Both the position numbers and the translations under genes were made by a program. This document shows, in pieces, positions 1-9,638 of a DNA stretch of 64,000 nucleotides. Positions within the stretch are counted from its first letter, which is position 1. Every line of letters starts with the position of its first letter. The stretch spans positions 1 through 64,000 of the forward strand of contig NZ_WIQI01000007.1 of assembly GCF_009602535.1 (NCBI RefSeq), read 5' to 3'. The DNA is from Ornithinicoccus halotolerans (GTDB lineage: Bacteria > Actinomycetota > Actinomycetes > Actinomycetales > Dermatophilaceae). The notes under the pieces were generated by a model. That model saw only the letters and a list, made by a program, of their open reading frames with translations. It was not told the origin of the DNA and ran no database searches.

Positions 1-2600
1 CGCTGGCCACCGCCACCGAGGCGGTCGCGGCGCCCTCGCCCGAGCCGGGAGCGGCGAGCGGTACGCCGGGCCAGCCGGCCGCTACCCCGACACTGCTGGG
101 CTGGCTGCAGCACGACGTCCGCCGCGACGAGACACCGTCCGAGGCGGAGCAGGCCGCCCGCCAGGTCGCCCCCGGCGACCGCAGCGTGCAGGTGCACGCC
201 TGCCACGGTCCCGCCCGGCAGGTCGAGGTGCTGCGCGAGGTGCTCGCCGGGCTGCTCAGCGACGACCCGACGCTGGAGCCACGCGACATCCTGGTGATGT
301 GCCCCGACATCGAGGCGTACGCGCCACTGGTGCACGCCGGGTTCGGGCTGGGGGACGTGGTGGCCGAGGAGGCCGATGGCCACCCCGCGCACCGGCTGCG
401 GGTGCGGCTGGCCGACCGGGCGCCGCGGTTCACCAACCCGCTGCTGGCCGTGGCCGCCGACCTGGTGCGGCTGGCCGGCGGCCGGGTGACGGCCAGCGAG
501 GTGCTCGACCTGGCGCGCAGCCACCCGGTGCGCTGGCGGTTCGGGCTGGACGAGGAGGACCTGGAGCGGCTCGCCGGCTGGGTCGAGGACGCGGTGATCC
601 GCTGGGGGCTGGACCAGGACCACCGCGACGACTACCGGATCGCCACCGCGCAGAACACCTGGCGGTTCGGCCTGGACCGGATCCTCACCGGCGCGGCGCT
701 GGACGGCACCGAGGTCTCCGGGCTGGGTGGCTCGCTCGCGCTGGACGACCTGGACTCCGGCGACGTGGACCTGGCCGGCCGGATGGCCGAGCTGGTCGAC
801 CGGCTCGGCACCGCGCTGCACCGGTTGCGCGAGTGCCGCACCGGCGGGCAGTGGGCCGACGCCCTGCACGACGGGGTGCTGGCGCTGGCCGACGTGCCCG
901 CCCGGGACGCCTGGCAGGTCTCCCAGCTGGAGCGCGAGCTGGCGCGGCTTCGCGAGCACGCCGCGACCGCAGCCGCCGGTGCCGCGGCAGCCGGGAGCGG
1001 CGGGGTCACCACTGGTGCTCTCACGCCCGCCCCCACGGTGCTGCGGCTCAGCGACGTCGCGGCGGTGCTCGAGGACCGGCTGGGCGGGCGGCCCACGCGG
1101 GCGAACTTCCGCACCGGGACGCTGACGGTGTGCACGCTGGTGCCGATGCGCTCGGTGCCGCACCGGGTGGTGTGCCTGGTGGGGCTGGACGACGGGGGGT
1201 TCCCGCGCGCGATGACGGTCGACGGCGACGACGTGCTCGCCCGCACGCCGGTCACCGGCGAGCGCGACCCGCGCAGCGAGGACCGGCAGCTGCTGCTGGA
1301 CGCCGTGATGGCGGCGCGGGAGACGCTGGTGGTGACCTACACCGGCGCCGACGAGGTCACCGGCGGCGAGCGGCCCCCGGCCGTACCGCTCGGTGAGCTG
1401 GTCGACGCGGTCGAGACGACCGCGACGCTGCCGCCCGGGCCGGACGGCGGGCCCGGGTCGGTGGTCGTGCGGCACCCGCTGCAGCCTTTCGACCGGCGCA
1501 ATCTCACCCCCGGCGCGCTGGTCCAGCCGGCAGCGGGCGCGCAGCCGCAGCCGTTCTCGTTCGACCGGCCGTCGCTGCTGGGTGCGCGGGCCGCGGCGGC
1601 ACCGCGCCGACCGGTGACCGCGGTCGGCGCCGAGCCGCTGCCCGCCGTGGCCGAGGAGACGGTGCCGCTCACCGACCTGACCCGGTTCCTGGTGCACCCG
1701 GCACGCACCTTCCTGGCCCGCCGGCTGGGGGTGCTGCTGCCCGAGGTCGCCGAGCAGGCCGGTGAGGGCATCCCCATCGAGCTGGGCGGGCTGGACAAGT
1801 GGGCGGTCGGTGACCGGCTGCTGCGCGACGTGCTCGCCGGGCAGGAGCTGGCGGTGTGCCGGGAGGCCGAGCTGGCGCGCGGGCTGCTGCCCCCGGGCGC
1901 GCTGGCCGGTCAGGTGCTGGACGACGTGTGCGGGGTCGTCGAGACGCTCGCCGGCCACGCCGCGCCGCTGCGGGAGGGCGCCCGGCACGCCGTGGACCTC
2001 GACATCGACCTCGGCGACGGACGCCGGCTGGTCGGCACCGTGCCGGCGCTGGTCGAGGACCGGTCGGTGACCGTCACCTACTCCTCCGTCCGCGCCAAGC
2101 AGCGGCTCACCTCCTGGGTGACCCTGCTCGCGCTCACCGCCGGGCACCCCGGTCGGGACTGGACCTCGCACCTGCTCGGGCGTGACGGCCGCTACCAGGC
2201 CCACATCACCCACGGCCCGGTCGACCCGGAGCAGGCCCGGGAGCACCTGCGCGCGCTGGTCGACCTGCTCGACCGCGGGATGCGGGAGCCGCTGCCGCTG
2301 CCGGTGGAGACCGGGCTGGCCTTCGCCGAGGCGGTCACGGCCCACGACCCCGACCCGCTCGGCCGCGCCCGCTGGCGGTGGGAGACCGCCGACCGGGAGG
2401 GCGCAATCCCCGGTGAGCAGCAGGACCCGGCGCACGTGCGGCTGCACGGGGGCGCGGTGCCGTTCGCCGCGCTGCTGCGGGCCCAGGCACGGGAGGACGA
2501 GCAGTGGTTCCCCGGCGAGCGGACCCGGCTGGGCCAGCTCGCCCGGCGGGTCTGGGAGCCGGTGCTGTCCGGCCCGGAGCGCAAGGTGCGGCTGCGGTGA
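1..2600 (+). CDS. recC: RecC, exonuclease V gamma subunit (5' end outside window)
   Basis: RecC is the scaffold and Chi-recognition subunit of RecBCD, the helicase-nuclease that resects double-strand breaks. The frame is open from base 3, so the gene starts upstream of the window; about 866 codons are visible against roughly 1,100 in the family. The signature SVQVHACHGPARQVEVL lies at about 184-234 and is followed by RDILVMCPDIEAYAPL, both typical of RecC helicase-like domain 1. The C-terminal third (SVRAKQRLTSWVTLLAL region, about 2085-2130) fits the inactive nuclease-like domain. The stop TGA overlaps the recB GTG by 4 bp, indicating translational coupling in the order C-B-D. Identity is secure; Chi-binding residues cannot be assessed by eye. 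Confidence 0.93.
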   Translation, partial: LATATEAVAAPSPEPGAASGTPGQPAATPTLLGWLQHDVRRDETPSEAEQAARQVAPGDRSVQVHACHGPARQVEVLREVLAGLLSDDPTLEPRDILVMCPDIEAYAPLVHAGFGLGDVVAEEADGHPAHRLRVRLADRAPRFTNPLLAVAADLVRLAGGRVTASEVLDLARSHPVRWRFGLDEEDLERLAGWVEDAVIRWGLDQDHRDDYRIATAQNTWRFGLDRILTGAALDGTEVSGLGGSLALDDLDSGDVDLAGRMAELVDRLGTALHRLRECRTGGQWADALHDGVLALADVPARDAWQVSQLERELARLREHAATAAAGAAAAGSGGVTTGALTPAPTVLRLSDVAAVLEDRLGGRPTRANFRTGTLTVCTLVPMRSVPHRVVCLVGLDDGGFPRAMTVDGDDVLARTPVTGERDPRSEDRQLLLDAVMAARETLVVTYTGADEVTGGERPPAVPLGELVDAVETTATLPPGPDGGPGSVVVRHPLQPFDRRNLTPGALVQPAAGAQPQPFSFDRPSLLGARAAAAPRRPVTAVGAEPLPAVAEETVPLTDLTRFLVHPARTFLARRLGVLLPEVAEQAGEGIPIELGGLDKWAVGDRLLRDVLAGQELAVCREAELARGLLPPGALAGQVLDDVCGVVETLAGHAAPLREGARHAVDLDIDLGDGRRLVGTVPALVEDRSVTVTYSSVRAKQRLTSWVTLLALTAGHPGRDWTSHLLGRDGRYQAHITHGPVDPEQAREHLRALVDLLDRGMREPLPLPVETGLAFAEAVTAHDPDPLGRARWRWETADREGAIPGEQQDPAHVRLHGGAVPFAALLRAQAREDEQWFPGERTRLGQLARRVWEPVLSGPERKVRLR

Positions 2601-5600
2601 GCGCCGAGCCCAGCACCCAGGCCAGCGCCGGGACCAGCACCTCGACCGCGACCGTCCCGGGCGCCCCGACGCCGTCGCCGGCGACGTTCGCGATCACCGA
2701 CCCGCTGCCCACCGGCACCACGCTGCTGGAGGCCAGCGCCGGCACCGGCAAGACCTGGACGATCGCGGCCCTGGTGACCCGGTACGTCGCCGAGGGCGAG
2801 GCCACCCTGCCCGAGATGCTGGTGGTGACGTTCGGCCGGGCCGCCAGCCAGGAGCTGCGGGCCCGGGTGCGCGAGGCGCTGGTGGCGGCCGAGCGGCTGC
2901 TGCTGCACCCGCCGCGCCGGGCCGACGGCACCCCCGACCTGAGCGGCCTGGACGACCTGCAGCGGCTGCTGCTGGACGCGCCCGAGGAGGAGCGGACCCG
3001 CCGGCTGGCCCGGCTGCGGGAGGCGCTCACCGGCTTCGACGCGGCGACCATCGCCACGACGCACCAGTTCTGCCAGCTGGTGCTGCGCTCGCTCGGCGTG
3101 GCCGGTGACACCGACGCCGGCGCCACCCTCGTGGAGGACCTCGACGACCTGCTGGTCGAGGTGGTCGACGACACCTACCTGCGCGGGTTCGCGGGCAGCG
3201 CCGAGCCGCCGGCGTTCAGCCGCGGTGAGGCGCTGCGGATCGCGCGCAAGGCGGTCGACGACTCCCACGCCGAGCTGGCGCCCACCGACGCCGAACGGGG
3301 CAGCCCGGCCGACCGGCGGGCACGGTTCGGGCAGGCGGTGCGGGCCGAGCTGGACCGGCGCAAACGGCGGCTCGGCGTGCTGCACTACCAGGACCTGCTG
3401 ACCCAGCTGGCGCAGGCGCTGGAGGCGCCGGCCGGCGCCGTCTCACCGGCGCGAGAGCGGATGCGGCGCCGCTGGCGGGTGGTCCTCGTCGACGAGTTCC
3501 AGGACACCGACCCGGTGCAGTGGCAGGTGCTGGACCGGGCGTTCACCGGCCACGCCACGATGGTGCTCATCGGCGACCCGAAGCAGGCGATCTACGCCTT
3601 CCGCGGCGGCGACGTCGTCACCTACCTCAAGGCCGCCGCGACCGCCGGCACCACGATGACGCTCGGCACCAACCACCGCAGCGACGCCCCGCTGGTGGAC
3701 TCCCTGCAGGCGCTGCTGCAGGGCGCCGCGCTCGGCGACCCGGGCATCTGCGTGCACCCGGTCATCGCCCGCCACGAGGGCTCCCGGCTGGACGCGGCCC
3801 CCTCGCCGCAGCCGCTGCGGCTGCGGGTGGTGCCGCGGGCGCGGCTGGGCGTGAAGGGCACCCGCACCGCCACCGTCGGCCGGGTGCGGGAGGTGCTGGC
3901 GCGGGACGCCGCGTGCGACATCGCCACGCTGGTGGCCAGCGACGCGACCTGGTGCGGCCGGCCGCTACGGCCCAACCAGGTGGCGGTGCTGGCGCACAAG
4001 GGCAAGGACCTGGCGCTCATGCAGCGCGAGCTCGCCGAGGTGGGGCTGCCGTCGGTGGTGGCCGGCGGGGGCAGCGTCTTCCACACCCTGGCCGCGACCG
4101 AGTGGCTCACCCTGCTGGAGGCGCTGGCCGCGCCGCACCGCTCCACCCGTACCCGGGCGACCGCGCTGACCTCCCTGGTCGGCTACACCCCCGTCGACCT
4201 CGACAGCGGCGGCGAGGAGCTCAGCGACGCGCTGGCCACCCGGCTGCGCGACCTGGCCGTGGTGTGCGAGCGGCGCGGGGTCGCCGCGGTGCTGGAGCAC
4301 GCCATCATCCACGGGCTGCCGGAGCGGGTGCTGGGCACCGTGGCCGGGGAGCGCCACCTGACCGACCTGCGGCACGTGGGGCAGCTGCTGCACGAGGCCG
4401 GCACCGGCCAGCAGGGCGGGATGGGCCTGCTCGGGCTGACCGACTGGCTGCGCGCGCAGATGGCCGAGGACGCCCCGCCGGGTGCCAGCGCCCGCACCCG
4501 CCGGCTGGACAGCGACGCCTCGGCGGTGCAGCTGGTCACCATCCACGGCAGCAAGGGGCTGCAGTACCCGGTCGTCTACCTGCCGTTCCTGGCCGACCGG
4601 TGGGTGCCGAAGCAGCCGGACATCCCGCTCTTCCACTCCCCGCCGCCGGAGCGGGTACGCACCCTCGACGTCGGCGGGCCGGGCGCCCCGCACTGGGCGG
4701 AGTCGGTGCGTGCCCACCAGCACGAGGACGCCGGGGAGAGCCTGCGGCTGCTCTACGTGGCGCTGACCCGCGCCCAGTCCCAGGTGGTCGCCTGGTGGGC
4801 ACCGGGCAACAACACCCCCGCCTCCGCCTGGCACCGGATGCTGCTGGGTCGCGGCCCGGGTGAGGCCACCGTCCCCGACGCCTTCCGGCTGCCCTCCGAC
4901 GAGGACGTCGTGCGCACCCTGGCGCGCTGGTCCTGCGGCTCCGGCAAGCAGCCGCGGCCCGGGGCGCACATCGAGTTCGTCGAGGACGCGACACCGCCGC
5001 AGGTGCAGGTGCCCGCGCCGACGACCGAGCTGGCGGTCCGCCGTTTCGCCCGGACCGTGGACACGGCCTGGCGCCGCACCTCCTACACCGCGCTCAGCTC
5101 CCCGGCCGAGGCGGTCGCGGCCGCCAGCGGGGCCGCTGCCGACTCCCCCGGTGGCGTCGGCAGCGAGCCGGAGGTGGTCCCGCGCGAGGACGAGCCGGAC
5201 GCGCCCGAGCCGCTGGAGGACGACACCCTGCCCGGGCTGGGACTGCCCGGGCTGGAGGTGCCCTCCCCCATGGCCGACCTGCCGGTCGGGGCGACGTTCG
5301 GGTCGCTGGTGCACGCCGTGCTCGAGCACGCCGACCCGCAGGCACCGGACCTGCACGCCGAGCTGGCCGAGCAGGTCCGCGAGCAGCTGCTGCGCTGGCC
5401 GGTCGACCTGGGCGAGGGCGGCACCGAGCGCCTCGCCGGCGCCCTGGTCGCGGCCTGTGAGACGCCGCTGGGGCCGCTGGCCAAGGGGGCAACGCTGCGG
5501 CAGGTCGGCACCGCCGACCGGCTGTCCGAGCTCGACTTCGAGCTGCCGCTGGCCGGCGGGGACGACACCGGCTACCCGGCCGAGGCGGTCACGCTCGGTG

Positions 5601-6091
5601 ACCTGCGGCCGCTGCTGCTGACGCAGCTGCCCGAGGGCGACCCGGTGCGCGGCTGGGCCGAGGCGCTCGCCCGCCCGGAGCTGGGCGAGCAGCCGCTGCG
5701 CGGCTACCTCACCGGCTCCGTCGACGCGGTGCTGCGCACCGGCGGCCGCTACCTGGTCGTGGACTACAAGACCAACTGGCTGGGTGCGCCGGAGCAGCCG
5801 CTGACCGCCGCGGCCTACCGGCCCGAGGCGCTCGCGCAGGCGATGGGCCACTCCAGCTACCCGCTGCAGGCGCTGCTCTACGCGGTGGTGGCCCACCGGT
5901 TCCTGCGGTGGCGGCTACGCGGCTACGACCCGGCCCGGCACCTGGGTGGAGTCCTGTACCTCTACCTGCGCGGCATGTGCGGGCCGGACACCCCGGTCGT
6001 CGACGGGCACCCGTGCGGGGTGTTCTCGTGGCGGCCGCCGGTCGCCCTGGTGCAGGCGGTCTCGGACCTGCTGGACGGGAGGCGGGCGTGA
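2597..6091 (+). CDS. recB: RecB, helicase-nuclease subunit of RecBCD
   Basis: RecB is the 3'-5' SF1A helicase and the only nuclease of RecBCD. I start it at GTG 2597, which overlaps the recC stop as GTGA; an upstream ATG at 2504 would extend it deep into recC. The protein is 1,164 aa, a normal size. Visible helicase motifs are ASAGTGKT (about 46-53, Walker A), VDEFQDTD (about 297, Walker B), GDPKQAIYAFRG (about 325), VTIHGSKGLQYPVVYLPF (motif V) and LLYVALTRAQ (motif VI). The C-terminal nuclease keeps its likely metal and catalytic residues: His in GSLVHAVLEH (about 908), Asp in GSVDAVL (about 1042) and Asp/Lys in VVDYKTN (about 1055). A Pro/Gly/Glu-rich linker (about 5130-5280) separates helicase and nuclease. 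All hallmark residues are intact. Confidence 0.95.
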   Translation: MSAEPSTQASAGTSTSTATVPGAPTPSPATFAITDPLPTGTTLLEASAGTGKTWTIAALVTRYVAEGEATLPEMLVVTFGRAASQELRARVREALVAAERLLLHPPRRADGTPDLSGLDDLQRLLLDAPEEERTRRLARLREALTGFDAATIATTHQFCQLVLRSLGVAGDTDAGATLVEDLDDLLVEVVDDTYLRGFAGSAEPPAFSRGEALRIARKAVDDSHAELAPTDAERGSPADRRARFGQAVRAELDRRKRRLGVLHYQDLLTQLAQALEAPAGAVSPARERMRRRWRVVLVDEFQDTDPVQWQVLDRAFTGHATMVLIGDPKQAIYAFRGGDVVTYLKAAATAGTTMTLGTNHRSDAPLVDSLQALLQGAALGDPGICVHPVIARHEGSRLDAAPSPQPLRLRVVPRARLGVKGTRTATVGRVREVLARDAACDIATLVASDATWCGRPLRPNQVAVLAHKGKDLALMQRELAEVGLPSVVAGGGSVFHTLAATEWLTLLEALAAPHRSTRTRATALTSLVGYTPVDLDSGGEELSDALATRLRDLAVVCERRGVAAVLEHAIIHGLPERVLGTVAGERHLTDLRHVGQLLHEAGTGQQGGMGLLGLTDWLRAQMAEDAPPGASARTRRLDSDASAVQLVTIHGSKGLQYPVVYLPFLADRWVPKQPDIPLFHSPPPERVRTLDVGGPGAPHWAESVRAHQHEDAGESLRLLYVALTRAQSQVVAWWAPGNNTPASAWHRMLLGRGPGEATVPDAFRLPSDEDVVRTLARWSCGSGKQPRPGAHIEFVEDATPPQVQVPAPTTELAVRRFARTVDTAWRRTSYTALSSPAEAVAAASGAAADSPGGVGSEPEVVPREDEPDAPEPLEDDTLPGLGLPGLEVPSPMADLPVGATFGSLVHAVLEHADPQAPDLHAELAEQVREQLLRWPVDLGEGGTERLAGALVAACETPLGPLAKGATLRQVGTADRLSELDFELPLAGGDDTGYPAEAVTLGDLRPLLLTQLPEGDPVRGWAEALARPELGEQPLRGYLTGSVDAVLRTGGRYLVVDYKTNWLGAPEQPLTAAAYRPEALAQAMGHSSYPLQALLYAVVAHRFLRWRLRGYDPARHLGGVLYLYLRGMCGPDTPVVDGHPCGVFSWRPPVALVQAVSDLLDGRRA

Positions 6092-7950
6092 CCGCACAGC
6101 TCTTCGAACCCACCAGTGAGCACGACCGCCGGCTCGCCCGCTCCGCCGGGGGCCGGCTGGCCGAGCTGAACGGGGCCGGGGTCATCACCGCTGCCGACGT
6201 GCACGTGGCCCGCACGCTGGCGCGGCTCGGCCACGAGAAGGACGAGGACGTCGTGGTCGCGGCTGCGCTCGCCACCCGCGCGGTCCGCGAGGGCTCGGTG
6301 TGCGTCGACCTGGCGCGGGTTCCCGAGCTCGCGCCCGACCTGGACTGGCCGGAGCCCGACGGGTGGCTGCAGCGGGTCGCCGCCAGCACGCTCGCCGCGC
6401 AGCGCGCGCTGGTGGTGGAGCTCGGGCTGGTCTACCTGCAGCGGTACCACCACCAGGAGGTCGCGGTCGCCGCCGACCTGACCGCACGGGCGGGGCAGGA
6501 CCCGCCGCCGGTGCACGAGGAGCTGCTGGCCGAGGCGCTGGGCAGCGTCTTCCCCGGCGAGGGGTACGCCGAGCAGCGGGAGGCGGCGGTGACGGCGGTG
6601 CGGTCGTGGACCACGGTGCTCACCGGCGGCCCGGGCACCGGCAAGACCACCACGGTGGCGCGGGTGCTGGCGCTGCTGGCCCAGCAGCACGAGGCAGGCC
6701 CCTCGGCGCGGCCGCTGCGGGTGGCGCTGGCCGCGCCGACCGGCAAGGCCGCCGCCCGGCTGCAGGAGGCGGTGACCGAGGCGCTGGACGAACTGCTGGC
6801 GGGGCCCCTCACCGACGCGCAGCGCCGGGCCGCCGAGCCGCTGCGGCAGGTGCACGCCGCCACGATCCACCGGCTGCTGGGGTGGCGGCCGGGCGGCGGG
6901 ACCCGGTTCCGGCACGGCCGGGAGAACCGGCTGCCCCACGACGTCGTCGTGGTCGACGAGAGCTCGATGATGTCGCTGACGCTGACCGCCCGGCTGCTGG
7001 AGGCGGTGCGCCCGCAGACGCGGCTGCTGCTGGTCGGCGACCCCGACCAGCTCGTCTCCGTCGACGCCGGCGCGGTGCTGGCCGACCTGGTGGCCGGCGT
7101 GACCGAGGGCGGCCAGCCCGAGGCGCCGGAGGAGCCCCGGGACAGCGCCGGCACCGCGGTGGCGCGGCTGCGGACGGTGCACCGGTACGGCGAGCAGATC
7201 GGTGCCCTGGCCCAGGCGCTGCGCGACGGCGACGCGGACCAGGTGCTCGCGGTGCTGCGCGGCTCCGACCCGGCCAGCAGCGCGAGCGCGGCGAGCCCGC
7301 CGCAGGTGCGGTTCGTCGAGGAGGCCGAGCCCGGCGACTACCTGCGCGGTCCGCTGACCCGGCAGGCGCTCGCGCTGCGGGAGGCGGCCCTGACCGGGGA
7401 CGACGACGCGGCGATGGCCGCGCTGGAGGAGCACCGGCTGCTGTGTGCCCACCGGGACGGCCCGTACGGCGTGCGCACCTGGAACCGCCGGGTCGAGCAG
7501 TGGGTCACCGAGGTGACCGGGGACCCGCTGTGGGAGCCGATGTACCCGGGCCGGCCGTTGCTGGTCACGGCCAACGACTACGCGCTGGGGCTGTTCAACG
7601 GCGACACCGGCGTAGTCGTGCTCGGGAAGGACGGCAGGCCGCGCGCGGTGATCGCCGGCACCGACGGGCGCCGGGAGCTGGCGGTCAGCAGGCTCGGTGA
7701 CGTGGACACCATGCACGCGATGACGATCCACAAGGCCCAGGGCAGCCAGGCCCGCGAGGTGACCGTGCTCCTCCCCGACGAGGACTCGGCCCTGCTGACG
7801 CGGGAGCTGCTCTACACCGCGGTCACGCGGGCCCGGGACCGGGTGACGCTCGTGGGCAGCGAGGCAGTGGTGCGCGCGGCGGTCGAGCGGCAGGTGCGGC
7901 GGGCCAGCGGGCTGCGCCAGCGGCTAGCGGGTGGTTCGCCCGCCCCTTGA
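6088..7950 (+). CDS. recD: RecD, 5'-3' helicase subunit of RecBCD
   Basis: RecD is the fast 5'-3' SF1B motor of RecBCD. The chosen start is GTG 6088, overlapping the recB TGA by 4 bp; a longer frame from 5908 would overlap recB by 180 bp. The product is 620 aa (E. coli RecD is 608). Motifs: GGPGTGKTTT (about 180-189), AAPTGKAAARLQEAV (motif Ia), VVDESSMM (about 288, Walker B), LVGDPDQLVSVDAG (about 315-328), TIHKAQGSQ (about 547) and ELLYTAVTRARDRV (motif VI). The three genes recC-recB-recD form a tight operon with no gaps. The 3' end overlaps the convergent gene on the other strand by 27 bp. Confidence 0.95.
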   Translation: MTAQLFEPTSEHDRRLARSAGGRLAELNGAGVITAADVHVARTLARLGHEKDEDVVVAAALATRAVREGSVCVDLARVPELAPDLDWPEPDGWLQRVAASTLAAQRALVVELGLVYLQRYHHQEVAVAADLTARAGQDPPPVHEELLAEALGSVFPGEGYAEQREAAVTAVRSWTTVLTGGPGTGKTTTVARVLALLAQQHEAGPSARPLRVALAAPTGKAAARLQEAVTEALDELLAGPLTDAQRRAAEPLRQVHAATIHRLLGWRPGGGTRFRHGRENRLPHDVVVVDESSMMSLTLTARLLEAVRPQTRLLLVGDPDQLVSVDAGAVLADLVAGVTEGGQPEAPEEPRDSAGTAVARLRTVHRYGEQIGALAQALRDGDADQVLAVLRGSDPASSASAASPPQVRFVEEAEPGDYLRGPLTRQALALREAALTGDDDAAMAALEEHRLLCAHRDGPYGVRTWNRRVEQWVTEVTGDPLWEPMYPGRPLLVTANDYALGLFNGDTGVVVLGKDGRPRAVIAGTDGRRELAVSRLGDVDTMHAMTIHKAQGSQAREVTVLLPDEDSALLTRELLYTAVTRARDRVTLVGSEAVVRAAVERQVRRASGLRQRLAGGSPAP

Positions 7951-8532
7951 CCTCCAGTTCCAGACGCTGCCGGCAGCATGGCCCACCAGGAGCTTGCTGT
8001 AGAAGACCGGCGCGAACCACGGCGCGGCAGTCGAGCGACCGAGGGCCCGGTCCAGGCCGAGCCCGGCTGCGGTCGCGCCGATGGCCAGTGGCAGCCGCGC
8101 GCGGCGAGGGGCCGCGGCCACCACCGCTGTGGCGCCGAGCAGCCACGCGTAGTGGCCGAGCACCCAGCGCAACGACGACCTCCCGCTGCGGTGGCCCTCG
8201 GTCGCGTCGACGTGGCCGACCAGGCCGGCATGCAGCAGGTGCGCGGCAGCGAACCCCACGTGCTCGCCGAACCCTTGCCCGGGCCGTTCGTACCAGCGCA
8301 CACAGCTTGGGGTGTTGTTGACGAAGGCACCACCCCACAGGTCGACCGCGGCCAGCTGCAGGAGCACCCGGCGGTGCACCGGGGCACCGTCATCGAGCCC
8401 GTGATGTCCCCACAGCGCCCCCGCGAGCACGGCCGCGGCCGTCCCCGCCGCTTCGACCCTGGACTGTCCGGGGCCGACGAACCGGTCCCACGCCCCGGCG
8501 ACTCCCGGCCGGATCTCACCCTCGATCGACAC
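7924..8532 (-). CDS. Conserved membrane protein of unknown function
   Basis: This gene encodes 202 aa and starts at GTG 8532 with GGAAGG about 8 nt upstream. I do not recognise a named family. Hydrophobic stretches around residues 25-45, 60-75, 90-110, 125-145 and 150-170 suggest four to five membrane segments, and WGGAFVNNTPSCVRWYE (about 68-84) is the most distinctive stretch. The C-terminus is basic. It converges on recD with a 27-bp tail-to-tail overlap and shares direction with the downstream-facing lysR gene, but 131 bp separate them, so it is probably its own unit. Confidence 0.6.
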   Translation of the reverse strand: MSIEGEIRPGVAGAWDRFVGPGQSRVEAAGTAAAVLAGALWGHHGLDDGAPVHRRVLLQLAAVDLWGGAFVNNTPSCVRWYERPGQGFGEHVGFAAAHLLHAGLVGHVDATEGHRSGRSSLRWVLGHYAWLLGATAVVAAAPRRARLPLAIGATAAGLGLDRALGRSTAAPWFAPVFYSKLLVGHAAGSVWNWRSRGGRTTR

Positions 8533-8663
8533 GCCGCGCCCTTCCGCTCTTCCTGCACCGGACGACCTCCACGCGCGGCCAGGGTACTGGGCGTGGCTGC
8601 GCGCTCGCGTGCATCGGCGCCGGGCCAGCTCTCCCGGGCGGACGGGATGGTGGGCAGCGACGT

Positions 8664-9554
8664 TCAGCGCGAGCGTGGGTTCCAGGTCTGCCGGAGCTGG
8701 TCGAGCACGACGGCGACCGCCGGGCTGCGGTAGCGGCGGGGATGGGTGAGGGTGTGGACCTCACAGTCAGGCAGGGGCGGGCCCTCCAGGAGGCGGAGGG
8801 CGCCGGACTCGATCTGGTCACTGGCGGCGATCGCCGGGAGGGCCGTCCAGCCCAGGCCGACGGCGACGCATCGTTTGATGGCCTCGATGCTGCCGAAGTG
8901 GGAGCGACGTCCGGTCGGTTGACCGGTGCCGCTCAGCCTGGCGGCAACGTCGTCGCTGTAGCCGCACCCCTCTTCGATCAGCAGTGCGTCACGCCGGGCG
9001 AGGTCAGCCCAGGAGAGCCTGGCCCCGGGGCGCTCGGCCGCGCTGGTGACGAGGACCAGGGGCTCGTTGCCGAGTCGTTCGGCCTCGAGGTCTGAGACCG
9101 GCAGCCCGGGTTCCATCGTCAGGGCGAGGTCAACGTTGCCTCGTTTGACCGCGTCGAGGGTCTGGTCGATGCCTCCCGGTGTGAGCCAGACGTCCACTGT
9201 CGGAGCGGTGTCCCGGAGCGCGCTGACCACCGCAGGGAGCCGATACGTGCACAGTGACTCCGGGGCCATCACGCGGACCGTCCCGGCGAGCTCGCCACGG
9301 CCTTGCCGGTTGACCGTCGTGAGCCGCTCCTCGGTGGCCAGGATCTCCTCGGCATCGGGGATGAGGCGGGCACCGGCGTCGGTCACCCGAACACCGCCGG
9401 GCAGACGGTCCAGCAGCCGGACCCCGAGCTGACGCTCCAGCTTCTGCACGTGGCCGGTCACGGTGGACTGGGTGTACCCCAGCTCCAGTGCGGCGTCGGT
9501 GAAGCTGGAGGCCCGCGCCACGGCGACGAAGCTCCGGAGCAGGCGGGTGTCCAT
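8664..9554 (-). CDS. LysR-family transcriptional regulator
   Basis: This is a 296-aa LysR-type regulator, the usual length. The start is ATG 9554 (MDTRLLRSFVAVARASSF), where family alignment begins; longer in-frame starts add 52 residues of non-LysR sequence. The N-terminal winged helix-turn-helix is visible in FTDAALELGYTQSTVTGHVQ (about 18-37), with the linker helix LERQLGVRLLDRLPGGVRVT. Residues about 90-290 form the effector-binding domain. It is divergent from the MFS transporter at 9639 with 84 bp between, the classic arrangement for a LysR regulator controlling its neighbour and itself. The co-inducer is unknown. Confidence 0.9.
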   Translation of the reverse strand: MDTRLLRSFVAVARASSFTDAALELGYTQSTVTGHVQKLERQLGVRLLDRLPGGVRVTDAGARLIPDAEEILATEERLTTVNRQGRGELAGTVRVMAPESLCTYRLPAVVSALRDTAPTVDVWLTPGGIDQTLDAVKRGNVDLALTMEPGLPVSDLEAERLGNEPLVLVTSAAERPGARLSWADLARRDALLIEEGCGYSDDVAARLSGTGQPTGRRSHFGSIEAIKRCVAVGLGWTALPAIAASDQIESGALRLLEGPPLPDCEVHTLTHPRRYRSPAVAVVLDQLRQTWNPRSR

Positions 9555-9595
9555 CAGCGCGCCGCCGCCCTGTATCGCGGTTCGTGATGCACTGG

Positions 9596-9607
9596 ATGAG
9601 TTTTCAT
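9596..9607. promoter_or_regulatory. Candidate LysR-type operator in the divergent intergenic region
   Basis: The 84-bp space between the divergent lysR and MFS genes contains ATGAGTTTTCAT, a dyad with 4-bp arms (ATGA/TCAT) in an AT-richer patch. LysR regulators typically bind imperfect dyads with T-N11-A geometry here. Site assignment is inference from position and symmetry only. Confidence 0.35.
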
Positions 9608-9638
9608 TGTTGGACACGATACCGCTCGCGGACCGACA

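Noticed and set aside
3965-5896. A 643-codon open frame on the minus strand opposite recB
   Set aside because: It mirrors recB and recB carries every family motif; such long antisense frames arise from GC-rich third codon positions. It has no recognisable domain.
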